Source: Fredinandcohnia aciditolerans
GTDB taxonomy: Bacteria > Bacillota > Bacilli > Bacillales > Bacillaceae_L
Direction: 5' to 3'
DNA: 42,873 nt
Assembly (NCBI GenBank): GCA_003640645.1
Contig: QGHH01000004.1
Coordinates: 1-42,873 of the forward strand
Position 1 is the stretch's first letter. The number at the start of each line of letters is the position of its first letter. The notes below the pieces were generated by a model. The model was given only the letters and a program-made list of their open reading frames with translations, made no database searches and was not told where the DNA came from. Both the position numbers and the translations under genes were made by a program. This document shows positions 16,553-22,836 of the stretch, in pieces.

Positions 16553-16936
16553 TCATTTTTTCAAATTGATAATCGCTGTGGTGCAGCGTGATACACAGAT
16601 TAGGTTATCTTCTTCGTCCACTATTTTTACATCCCAAACCATTGTTGTTTTTCCTTTATGGAGGGGTGTACCGATTGCTTTTACGATACCATCCCTTTTT
16701 GCACGAATATGGTTCGCATTAATTTCTAGACCTGCACAACCTTGTGTTTCTTTATCAACTAAATTGTATGTGCCTACACTTGCAACCGTTTCCGCTAACG
16801 CCACAGATGCCCCACCATGTAAAACACCAAAAGGCTGACGTGTCCGTTCATCAACAGGCATAGTCGCCGTCACTCGGTGGGGTGTCACCTCTTTAATTGT
16901 AATCCCCAAAGCTTCAATTAACGAATTTTCAGTCAT
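16553..16936 (-). CDS. yuxO: hotdog-fold thioesterase (YuxO, PaaI family)
   Basis: A 127-residue protein with the PaaI/4-hydroxybenzoyl-CoA thioesterase motif HGGASVALAE (residues 40-49; Glu49 is the likely catalytic acid). It should hydrolyse an aryl- or acyl-CoA; the substrate is not known. The close relation to menaquinone-pathway DHNA-CoA thioesterases is only a possibility. ATG 16936 is chosen because GAGGAG lies 7 nt upstream; the longer reading from 16951 begins within that site. In B. subtilis it also follows mrpG. Its stop is 22 bp downstream side of the sugar dehydrogenase gene, so it may be the last gene of dedA-dehydrogenase-yuxO. Confidence 0.85.
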   Translation of the reverse strand: MTENSLIEALGITIKEVTPHRVTATMPVDERTRQPFGVLHGGASVALAETVASVGTYNLVDKETQGCAGLEINANHIRAKRDGIVKAIGTPLHKGKTTMVWDVKIVDEEDNLICVSRCTTAIINLKK

Positions 16937-16957
16937 TCTTCTTCTCCTCATTCTTGT

Positions 16958-18019
16958 TTATTTACGAATTCCTGATAATGGGATTGAAAGAAGCTTGTCA
17001 TCATCTTCTTTTGGATTCCCTCGTCCGTCCGTGTTATTTGTAATGGTATAAAGGATATGATCTACTATGTATACATCCCTCATTCTACTATTGATATCAA
17101 GGAACGTTTCAATTTTGCCTGACAAAACATCGTAACTTCTCACTTTTGATCCGCGTAAAGTGGCAATATAAAGCTTGCCATTTGCATAATCAATTCCAGA
17201 AGGTGCCCATGTTTCCTCGCCCGTATGATAAATCGGTGAAATCATACCAACCTCCGTCTCATCCCCTTCAATAACAGGCCATCCGTAGTTCTTCCCCGGT
17301 TCAATCAGATTAATCTCATCATGTGCACTTTGTCCATGTTCTGTACTGTATAATGTTCCTTTTTCATCCCATGCAAGCCCTTGTGGGTTCCGGTGACCAT
17401 ACGAATAGACGTAAGAGTTAGGAATAGGGTTGTCTTTCGGGATAGAACCATCAAGGTTCATTCGGAGGATTTTGCCTGCCAGACTTGTTATGTCTTGGGA
17501 GTTTTCCGGAACTCCTGCATCACCTGCAGTAACATACAGTTTTTGATCTGGGCCAATTTTAATTCGTCCCCCATTATGGATTCTTCCTCCGGGAATTCCT
17601 TCAAGTAAAATGTTTTTCTCTTCCCAGGTTGTATCGCTTCTTTCGACAAGGATTACGCGATTTAAAATTTTCCCGTCCTGCATATATGTATGATACAAAT
17701 ATGCCTGTTTAGAATTCTCATAATCAGGTGCAAGTGTAAATCCAAGAAAACCTCCTTCCCCTTGGTGTGCAATTTCTTTTAGAAGGTTTAGCTGCTGTGA
17801 CGTTACTTTACCTGTACCTTCTTCAATTTCCGACAACCTCCCTACACGTTCTGGTATGAGGAAGGTACCGTCTGTTTTGGTTATCATCCATGGAATGGTG
17901 AGGTTTGTCGCAATAATAGTCGGGTTTGAAACAGTTTCCTTTATAGGCTCATGAAGGTGTTGATTCTGTGAACAACCTGCTATTATTAAAGATACTAGTA
18001 ATAAAGACAGCTTTTTCAT
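16958..18019 (-). CDS. PQQ-dependent sugar dehydrogenase-like lipoprotein
   Basis: A 353-residue beta-propeller protein of the glucose/sorbosone dehydrogenase family. The lipobox IIAGC (Cys16) predicts a lipoprotein on the outer membrane face. Family hallmarks include GEGGFLGFTLAPDY, RIHNGGRIKIGPD (the His of this motif is the usual catalytic base) and YGHRNPQGLAWD. In this family PQQ oxidises aldoses. No PQQ synthesis genes are in the window, and many Bacillus lack them, so the cofactor or activity is open. Ribosome site GAGAGGATG is about 12 nt from ATG. It lies 16 bp downstream of dedA, probably co-transcribed. Confidence 0.85.
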   Translation of the reverse strand: MKKLSLLLVSLIIAGCSQNQHLHEPIKETVSNPTIIATNLTIPWMITKTDGTFLIPERVGRLSEIEEGTGKVTSQQLNLLKEIAHQGEGGFLGFTLAPDYENSKQAYLYHTYMQDGKILNRVILVERSDTTWEEKNILLEGIPGGRIHNGGRIKIGPDQKLYVTAGDAGVPENSQDITSLAGKILRMNLDGSIPKDNPIPNSYVYSYGHRNPQGLAWDEKGTLYSTEHGQSAHDEINLIEPGKNYGWPVIEGDETEVGMISPIYHTGEETWAPSGIDYANGKLYIATLRGSKVRSYDVLSGKIETFLDINSRMRDVYIVDHILYTITNNTDGRGNPKEDDDKLLSIPLSGIRK

Positions 18020-18035
18020 TTTTTAGGACATCCTC

Positions 18036-18638
18036 TCAATGTGAAAGCTTACGTTGTTTTCTCGTCTTATTTAACTTAACCAATACAATTACTGCAAATG
18101 CTGCAACACCTATTCCAATGACAATATCATAATATTTAATAAAACCCTCTATGAACTCTTCACCTGCAAAATACCCAACTGAAAAGATGATAGACACCCA
18201 TACAAATATAGCTGTGTACAGCGTAGTTGCAAATTTTAAAAAAGATAATTTACTAAAACCGAATAAGAACGGGAATAGAATACGAAAGCCAGGTACGAAG
18301 TAACAAAAAGCCAACGCAAACGTATTATATTTTTCAATAAGAGATAATCCACGTGCAATTTTTTTTCTCATTTTGTTTTGTTTATTTAAGAGGACAACCA
18401 TCGCATGTCCTGCAAAGCGACCAAAGATATAACTGGTAGTGACAGCTGTGAGAATGCCAGCATATGTAACTAAAAATATCCTCCAAGGTACAAAAACATC
18501 CTCTGAAGCAAAAAATCCAATTGTTGAAACAATGACCTCATTAGGGATTGGAATGATAAAGGCCCCCACCCACAACCATAAATAAAGTCCTATATATCCG
18601 TGTTCCTGAATAATTGACACGATTTCATTTATATCCAT
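18036..18638 (-). CDS. DedA family membrane protein
   Basis: A 200-residue protein with four to five membrane segments and the SNARE-associated/DedA pattern: PIPNEVIVSTIGF (Glu34) and FVPGFRILFPFLFG (Arg119). DedA proteins are linked to lipid carrier flipping and membrane potential. In the well-studied E. coli members a second Arg stands six residues before the conserved one; here it is Tyr113. ATG 18638 has GCAGGG upstream. It is first of a probable operon with the sugar dehydrogenase and perhaps yuxO. Confidence 0.85.
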   Translation of the reverse strand: MDINEIVSIIQEHGYIGLYLWLWVGAFIIPIPNEVIVSTIGFFASEDVFVPWRIFLVTYAGILTAVTTSYIFGRFAGHAMVVLLNKQNKMRKKIARGLSLIEKYNTFALAFCYFVPGFRILFPFLFGFSKLSFLKFATTLYTAIFVWVSIIFSVGYFAGEEFIEGFIKYYDIVIGIGVAAFAVIVLVKLNKTRKQRKLSH

Positions 18639-18754
18639 CTTATCCCTGCCTTATCAGGTTGAAGTTACTAAATTGTAGATACTTACTTCTTTCTATTATA
18701 AGATTAAATGGATAATATTAGAAACCTTTTTAAATGGTTTAAGGAGAGAAAAAT

Positions 18755-19609
18755 GTGAAAAAACCCATAGTGATCATAACCGGTGCTTCAGGTGGATTCG
18801 GCCTCTTAACTTCAATTGAATTTCTGAAAAAAGGCTACTTTGTTGTAGCAACAATGAGAGATTTAGAAAAGAAAAAAATTGTACTACATAAATTAAATGA
18901 CCCTACTTTAGAAGAAAATCTTCTTTTTTGTCAGTTGGATGTGACGGATGCTACGTCCTTACATAATTTTAAGCGAACTTTAGATAAGCTTGAGAGAATC
19001 GATATCCTATTGAACAACGCAGGATTTGCAACAGGTGGGTTTGTCGAGGAAATTTCACTGAATGAATACAAAGCCCAATTTGAAACGAATTTTTTTGGGC
19101 TAATCGAGGTTACAAAACTTGTTCTTCCATTTATGAGACATCAAGGATCGGGAAAAATCATCAATCTTAGTAGTATCAGTGGGCAAATTGGATTTCCAGG
19201 TCTATCTCCTTATGTTGCCTCTAAATTCGCCTTAGAAGGCTGGTGTGAATCATTACAACTAGAAGTAAGACCCTTTGGTATAGACGTTGCCCTAATTGAA
19301 CCTGGCTCATTCCAAACAGATATTTGGAGCAGTGGAACAAAGATTGCGGAACAATCAATGCGACTCACGTCTCCATATCAACATATGATGAAAAAAATCG
19401 AAGCAAGACTTGAAAAAGGCCGAGCATCATACGGAGACCCGCTTGTCGCTGCGCAATTCATTGTAAAGCTCGCCCAAAAGGAATCTTTGTCCAAACTTCG
19501 CTACCCGGTAGGAAAAGGAGTAAGAACCTCTATATTTCTTAAGATTGTTCTTCCTTGGAACATGTGGGAAAGGCTGGTGTTAAAGATGTTGGGCATTGAA
19601 CGGAAGTAA
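18755..19609 (+). CDS. short-chain dehydrogenase/reductase
   Basis: A 284-residue classical SDR. The cofactor motif TGASGGFG (9-16), LDVTD (61-65), NNAG (87-90), Ser140 (NLSSISG) and YVASK (Tyr153, Lys157) are all present, so it should be active with NAD(P)H. The C-terminal 90 residues vary in this group and may set substrate choice; a role in lipid or retinol-like reductions is only analogy. GTG 18755 follows AAGGAGAG by about 6-7 nt. It is divergent from dedA, and no terminator of its own is obvious apart from the hairpin at 19633-19677. Confidence 0.85.
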   Translation: MKKPIVIITGASGGFGLLTSIEFLKKGYFVVATMRDLEKKKIVLHKLNDPTLEENLLFCQLDVTDATSLHNFKRTLDKLERIDILLNNAGFATGGFVEEISLNEYKAQFETNFFGLIEVTKLVLPFMRHQGSGKIINLSSISGQIGFPGLSPYVASKFALEGWCESLQLEVRPFGIDVALIEPGSFQTDIWSSGTKIAEQSMRLTSPYQHMMKKIEARLEKGRASYGDPLVAAQFIVKLAQKESLSKLRYPVGKGVRTSIFLKIVLPWNMWERLVLKMLGIERK

Positions 19610-19632
19610 CAGAAGAGCATAAGGAAAAAGCA

Positions 19633-19677
19633 CCTTATCAAAAAATCAACATATATTGTAAGGGAATTTTGATAAGG
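19633..19677 (+). promoter_or_regulatory. long-loop hairpin covering the ribosome site of yuzC
   Basis: An 11-bp perfect inverted repeat CCTTATCAAAA / TTTTGATAAGG. The right arm (19667-19677) runs into AAGGGAGG, the ribosome site of the TTG start at 19689, so folding would partly mask it. It could also act as a weak SDR terminator, but there is no T-run after it. Confidence 0.5.
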
Positions 19678-19688
19678 GAGGTCTAGAA

Positions 19689-20120
19689 TTGTACTATCAT
19701 CCGTTTATCTATGGGCATCAAGGACCACCAAGGACGGTTTTATATCCAGGTTATTATTCTAACATCACACGACATTCCTTGTTTCCTGACCCAAAGACGT
19801 ATTATCCATCCCCATATTACCGAAAATTACCCGAGGTCGACCCGAGTTTATTTAAGGAATCCGCAGAAGAAATGAGAATTCTAATGTTGGATGCAAGCAA
19901 AATGCTGGCTAAATTAGCTAGTTCAAAGGAGTTTGCGAAACAAGTAATGACTGCTGCACAGGCATCAAATACTAAGGAAGTAGTTCGACTGTTAAAATCA
20001 ACAGGAATAAAGTCAGATGTTAAAGTGGCCTTTAATCCTGATGGTTTAAATCTTAAATTAGAAGCTAGTGTAGGCGGCACTAAAGCCAGTGAGTTAACAA
20101 TTGCATTAAGATGGCGTTAA
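19689..20120 (+). CDS. yuzC: YuzC-like probable spore coat protein
   Basis: A 143-residue protein. The N-terminal 45 residues are rich in Tyr, Pro and His (YYHPFIYGHQGPPRTVLYPG), typical of spore coat proteins. The remainder is helical (EEMRILMLDASKMLAKLAS) and ends in a beta-like stretch. Position downstream of yuxO in the mrp region agrees with yuzC, which I remember as a sporulation-expressed inner coat protein. The TTG start has AAGGGAGG 7 nt upstream, partly inside a hairpin. There are no cysteines. The identification rests on composition and synteny, so it is moderate. Confidence 0.55.
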   Translation: MYYHPFIYGHQGPPRTVLYPGYYSNITRHSLFPDPKTYYPSPYYRKLPEVDPSLFKESAEEMRILMLDASKMLAKLASSKEFAKQVMTAAQASNTKEVVRLLKSTGIKSDVKVAFNPDGLNLKLEASVGGTKASELTIALRWR

Positions 20121-20137
20121 TTTGAATACGCTGCTGT

Positions 20138-20166
20138 GAACGATGGTAAAAAATTGCCTATCGTTC
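20138..20166 (+). terminator. terminator of yuzC
   Basis: A 7-bp stem GAACGAT / ATCGTTC with a 15-nt loop, then a T-rich tail. Confidence 0.65.
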
Positions 20167-20233
20167 TTTTTTATTTAAAGAATGAAAGTTATTCGGTTTA
20201 GGACATGATAAAATACGAGGAGGTAAAAAAACA

Positions 20234-20395
20234 ATGAATGATAGAGATAGAGACATGTTTAGACTAAAACGAAGCAAAGAAGAACAGCTCGTTAATCAGC
20301 TTGATCCAGAGCTTGATCTTCGAAATATAAATTTCGCAACAGGCGAAAATGAATACTTAAATGAACGCTTCGACGATTTTTCCATCGACCATTAA
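20234..20395 (+). CDS. 53-residue hydrophilic protein, unknown
   Basis: It begins MNDRDRDMFRLKRSKEEQ and ends ERFDDFSIDH, very charged, with no hydrophobic segment. The ribosome site AGGAGGT 9 nt before ATG is excellent and the stop is clean, so it is very probably translated. A CATNNTA-like element (CATGATA, 20204-20210) upstream is compatible with a forespore sigma factor, but no matching -35 is evident. Its place between yuzC and another tiny gene suggests a sporulation-linked role; that is inference. I do not recognise the family. Confidence 0.6.
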   Translation: MNDRDRDMFRLKRSKEEQLVNQLDPELDLRNINFATGENEYLNERFDDFSIDH

Positions 20396-20417
20396 TGAAT
20401 GACATGGAGGAAGTTAA

Positions 20418-20528
20418 ATGGCTAATAAAGAACGTCTTAACGAAGAAGCAGCGGTAAACAACAACTTAACTTCATCTACGTATTCAAAGAGTAAAGCCGC
20501 AAAGAAAAAGAAAAATGGGGCTAAGTAA
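20418..20528 (+). CDS. 36-residue basic protein, unknown (SASP-like composition)
   Basis: It begins MANKERLNEEAAVNNNLTSS and ends with a Lys-rich tail (KSKAAKKKKNGAK). It is basic, rich in Asn/Ser/Lys and lacks hydrophobics, resembling minor small acid-soluble spore proteins in composition only. GGAGGAAG lies 7 nt before ATG. The gap to the preceding small gene is 22 bp, so the two are probably one transcript, and its stop codon lies in the loop of the following terminator. Confidence 0.55.
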   Translation: MANKERLNEEAAVNNNLTSSTYSKSKAAKKKKNGAK

Positions 20529-20536
20529 TTTGCCCC
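20517..20536. terminator. bidirectional terminator
   Basis: A stem GGGGC / GCCCC, flanked by A-runs and T-runs on both strands, between the converging 36-residue gene and the XRE regulator. Confidence 0.7.
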
Positions 20537-20540
20537 GTTT

Positions 20541-20999
20541 TTAATTGGATTCAATTGAAAATTCTGCTAGTCTAATGTATGCTTCCTCTTTATCGAACGA
20601 AGAATACCATCTAAAATTAGCTTCATCCAAAATACGATAATGCTGGCTAATCACATTTTGTTGGAGACGAAACTTCCCCTCCTTCTGAAGATCCTTCCAC
20701 CAAAGCTTTCCGCCAAGGGTACGTTCCTTAGCCCGATCAATCCCGTTGCGACCAACGATTTCAATGACATCAACAGGATCTCCCCCTAACGTCGTTTGAA
20801 TAATTTCACTATCTCGAAATAATGCACAAACAGCGACAACACAAGTCCAACCTGCTTGAATTCTTCCTTTTTCAATTTGCACCAACGTCTTTTTTGAGAT
20901 CCCCAAGATTTCTGCCATTTTATCTTGTGTATATCCTTTTTCAATCCTTATTAACTTCATTTTTTCAGAAAGCAATTTCGTTAATTGTTCTTTATCCAT
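20541..20999 (-). CDS. XRE-family transcriptional regulator
   Basis: A 152-residue protein. The N-terminal helix-turn-helix (about residues 5-60; IRIEKGYTQDKMAEILGISKKTLVQIEKG region) matches the Cro/C1 type. A C-terminal domain of about 85 residues (GGKLWWKDLQKEGKFRLQQN) may bind an unknown ligand. ATG 20999 is chosen with GGTG 6 nt upstream; the longer reading at 21008 starts inside that site. It lies 109 bp downstream of the TauE permease gene on the same strand, with a 24-bp palindrome between them that could be its operator. Confidence 0.85.
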   Translation of the reverse strand: MDKEQLTKLLSEKMKLIRIEKGYTQDKMAEILGISKKTLVQIEKGRIQAGWTCVVAVCALFRDSEIIQTTLGGDPVDVIEIVGRNGIDRAKERTLGGKLWWKDLQKEGKFRLQQNVISQHYRILDEANFRWYSSFDKEEAYIRLAEFSIESN

Positions 21000-21050
21000 G
21001 CTAATCACCTATTTCAAAAGTACTGCTACTTATTTTAACAAACACAAAAG

Positions 21051-21074
21051 CCTTAGTGTAATTTTACACTAAGG
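21051..21074. promoter_or_regulatory. 24-bp near-perfect palindrome, candidate operator
   Basis: CCTTAGTGTAA, a TT centre, then TTACACTAAGG: 11-bp arms. It is 52 bp upstream of the XRE regulator start. The absence of a T-run on either side argues against it being a simple terminator of the permease gene. Confidence 0.55.
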
Positions 21075-21108
21075 TAGTATAGTAAGCAATATATTCACTT
21101 TTTTGGGA

Positions 21109-21876
21109 CTAATAAATTAACTTCAAACCACTTATAAAAATGATAACACCGATTACCGTTTGCAATGGTTTCATAGGAACCTTTGCTGATAGGGTACTTC
21201 CAATGATTACACCTGGAATCGAACCACAAAGTAAATTTGCAACCAATAAAAAGTCAACATTTCCAAATCCTAAATGAAAAAAACTACTTACTGAGACTAA
21301 AATAAACGCATGTGCGATATCCGTGCCAACTAACTCCGAAGCACGCAACTGATAAAATAACAACATGGCCAGGGCAAATAACGACCCGGAACCAACTGAG
21401 GTTAAGCCTACTATAAAACCAAGGATAGCACCTAAAAGAATAGTTGCTTTTGCTTTATCCTCAATAGGTATTTTACTGTAGGACCTGCTTTTAAAACGAG
21501 AACTGAACAAGGTTTTTATGACGGTCGCAACGGCAACCATCATAAGAACATATCCAAGTGCATGCTTTACGATTTCCCCTTGCAGGAGTTTATCTCCTCC
21601 AACAAAATGTAAAGTAGTCACAGCTAGAATTGCACTAGGAACACTGCCTATAGCCAAATATTTTACAAGCTTAAAATTAATTGTTTTCTGCCGAAAATGC
21701 TGTACAGATCCAAAAAATTTTGTAATTGAGTTATAAACAAAGTCTGTTCCAACTGCAATTAGTGGATTAATACCAATTAAGATTAAGAATGGGGTTAGTA
21801 ATGCCGCTCCACCAACACCTGTTAGTCCGACCAAAAAACCGACAAAAAGGCCCATTAATACAATTCCAATACTCAT
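21109..21876 (-). CDS. TauE/SafE family sulfite/anion exporter-like permease
   Basis: A 255-residue protein with about 7-8 membrane segments and the two-fold repeat of the family: GLTGVGGAALLTPFLI (near residue 15) and GLTSVGSGSLFALAML in the second half. Members export or import sulfite, sulfoacetate or other organosulfur anions; the substrate here is unknown. ATG 21876 has GGGAGCGG upstream; a longer reading from 21939 has no such site. It may form a unit with the XRE gene. Confidence 0.82.
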   Translation of the reverse strand: MSIGIVLMGLFVGFLVGLTGVGGAALLTPFLILIGINPLIAVGTDFVYNSITKFFGSVQHFRQKTINFKLVKYLAIGSVPSAILAVTTLHFVGGDKLLQGEIVKHALGYVLMMVAVATVIKTLFSSRFKSRSYSKIPIEDKAKATILLGAILGFIVGLTSVGSGSLFALAMLLFYQLRASELVGTDIAHAFILVSVSSFFHLGFGNVDFLLVANLLCGSIPGVIIGSTLSAKVPMKPLQTVIGVIIFISGLKLIY

Positions 21877-22068
21877 TTCCGACCGCTCCCAACATTTTCG
21901 GATATGGGCATTATATTTAAAGGACATCCCTTTTGACACTTTTTTATTACTTTGAACAGCAAAAAAATTTTTTAAATATAATAATTAGAGATGATTGCTT
22001 GTAAATTTTTTAGGATCATCTACGTCTATTTTATCAACGTCATCTTAATCATATGACTTCACTTTCAT

Positions 22069-22098
22069 TTGTTAACTTTTGTTTTTTTTTGTTGACAT
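22069..22098 (+). promoter_or_regulatory. upstream BirA-like operator of bioY
   Basis: TTGTTAAC (22069-22076), 14 nt, then GTTGACAT (22091-22098): the BirA half-sites with one mismatch, overlapping the -35 box TTGACA. Confidence 0.6.
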
Positions 22099-22120
22099 AT
22101 AATGAATCTTGTTTTACGAT
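22092..22120 (+). promoter_or_regulatory. sigma-A-type promoter of bioY
   Basis: A perfect TTGACA (22092-22097), 17-bp spacer, TACGAT (22115-22120). The expected transcript start is near 22127, inside the second operator. Confidence 0.75.
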
Positions 22121-22121
22121 T

Positions 22122-22150
22122 TTGTTAACTAAAACACACGGAGGTTAACA
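22122..22150 (+). promoter_or_regulatory. downstream BirA-like operator of bioY
   Basis: TTGTTAAC (22122-22129), 14 nt, then GTTAACA (22144-22150), matching the Bacillales BirA motif as I remember it. It covers the predicted transcript start and the ribosome site GGAGG. Confidence 0.75.
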
Positions 22151-22154
22151 CATA

Positions 22155-22766
22155 ATGACAGCACTATCAAAACCACGCATTCGAGCAATCGAAATTACAT
22201 ATGTTGGGATGTTTGCAGCACTAATGGCGATTGGTGCAAACATTACCTCAATGTTACCTTTTTTACAGGTTGCGGGTGTACCTTTAACAATGCAAACCTT
22301 TTTTGCCGTATTGGCTGGGCTTCTTCTCGGAAGTCGATTAGGCGCGATTTCTATGACTGTATATATGCTAATTGGAATTGCTGGGGCACCTGTTTTTTCA
22401 GGGTTCGAAGCAGGGTTTGCTCCGATCATTGGCGGTACGGGTGGATTTATATTTTCGTTCATTGCAACAGCTTATTTCTCAGGAAAGATCGTTGAGCATG
22501 CTAAGGGATATCCAACCTTAAAAACATTCGTAATTGCTGCTTTTGTTGGTTTGTTTATGAACTATTTCATTGGCACGAACTATATGTACTTTGCTTTGAA
22601 TTTTTGGTTAGAGGTTAAAATGAGCTATGGAGCAGCTTGGGCTGTTATGGCCTGGTTTATTGTAAAGGACCTTGCTTTTACCATTTTCGCCGCACTTATT
22701 TCACCAAGAATTTATCGAGCAGTTTCTAGGAACTCTGTGAACTCTTCTTCAACAAAGTTTTCTTAA
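22155..22766 (+). CDS. bioY: BioY, biotin ECF transporter substrate-binding subunit
   Basis: A 203-residue membrane protein with six segments. GVPLTMQTFFAVLAGLLLG and the later GFEAGFAPIIGGTGGF are the BioY family hallmarks. It binds biotin with high affinity and usually works with the shared EcfA/A'/T energising module, whose genes are not in this window. ATG 22155 has GGAGG about 10 nt upstream, embedded in a BirA operator. In B. subtilis the equivalent gene (yuiG) lies beside yuiF. Transcription should fall when biotin is plentiful, through BirA. Confidence 0.93.
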   Translation: MTALSKPRIRAIEITYVGMFAALMAIGANITSMLPFLQVAGVPLTMQTFFAVLAGLLLGSRLGAISMTVYMLIGIAGAPVFSGFEAGFAPIIGGTGGFIFSFIATAYFSGKIVEHAKGYPTLKTFVIAAFVGLFMNYFIGTNYMYFALNFWLEVKMSYGAAWAVMAWFIVKDLAFTIFAALISPRIYRAVSRNSVNSSSTKFS

Positions 22767-22800
22767 TTAATAAGCATAAGGATATTGATTAAAAATATGA

Positions 22801-22831
22801 TGAGAGAGTATCCCACAAAGATACTCTCTCA
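22801..22831. terminator. bidirectional terminator, bioY / opuA permease
   Basis: A 12-bp stem TGAGAGAGTATC / GATACTCTCTCA with a 7-nt loop and T-run, between converging genes. Confidence 0.85.
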
Positions 22832-22836
22832 ATTTT

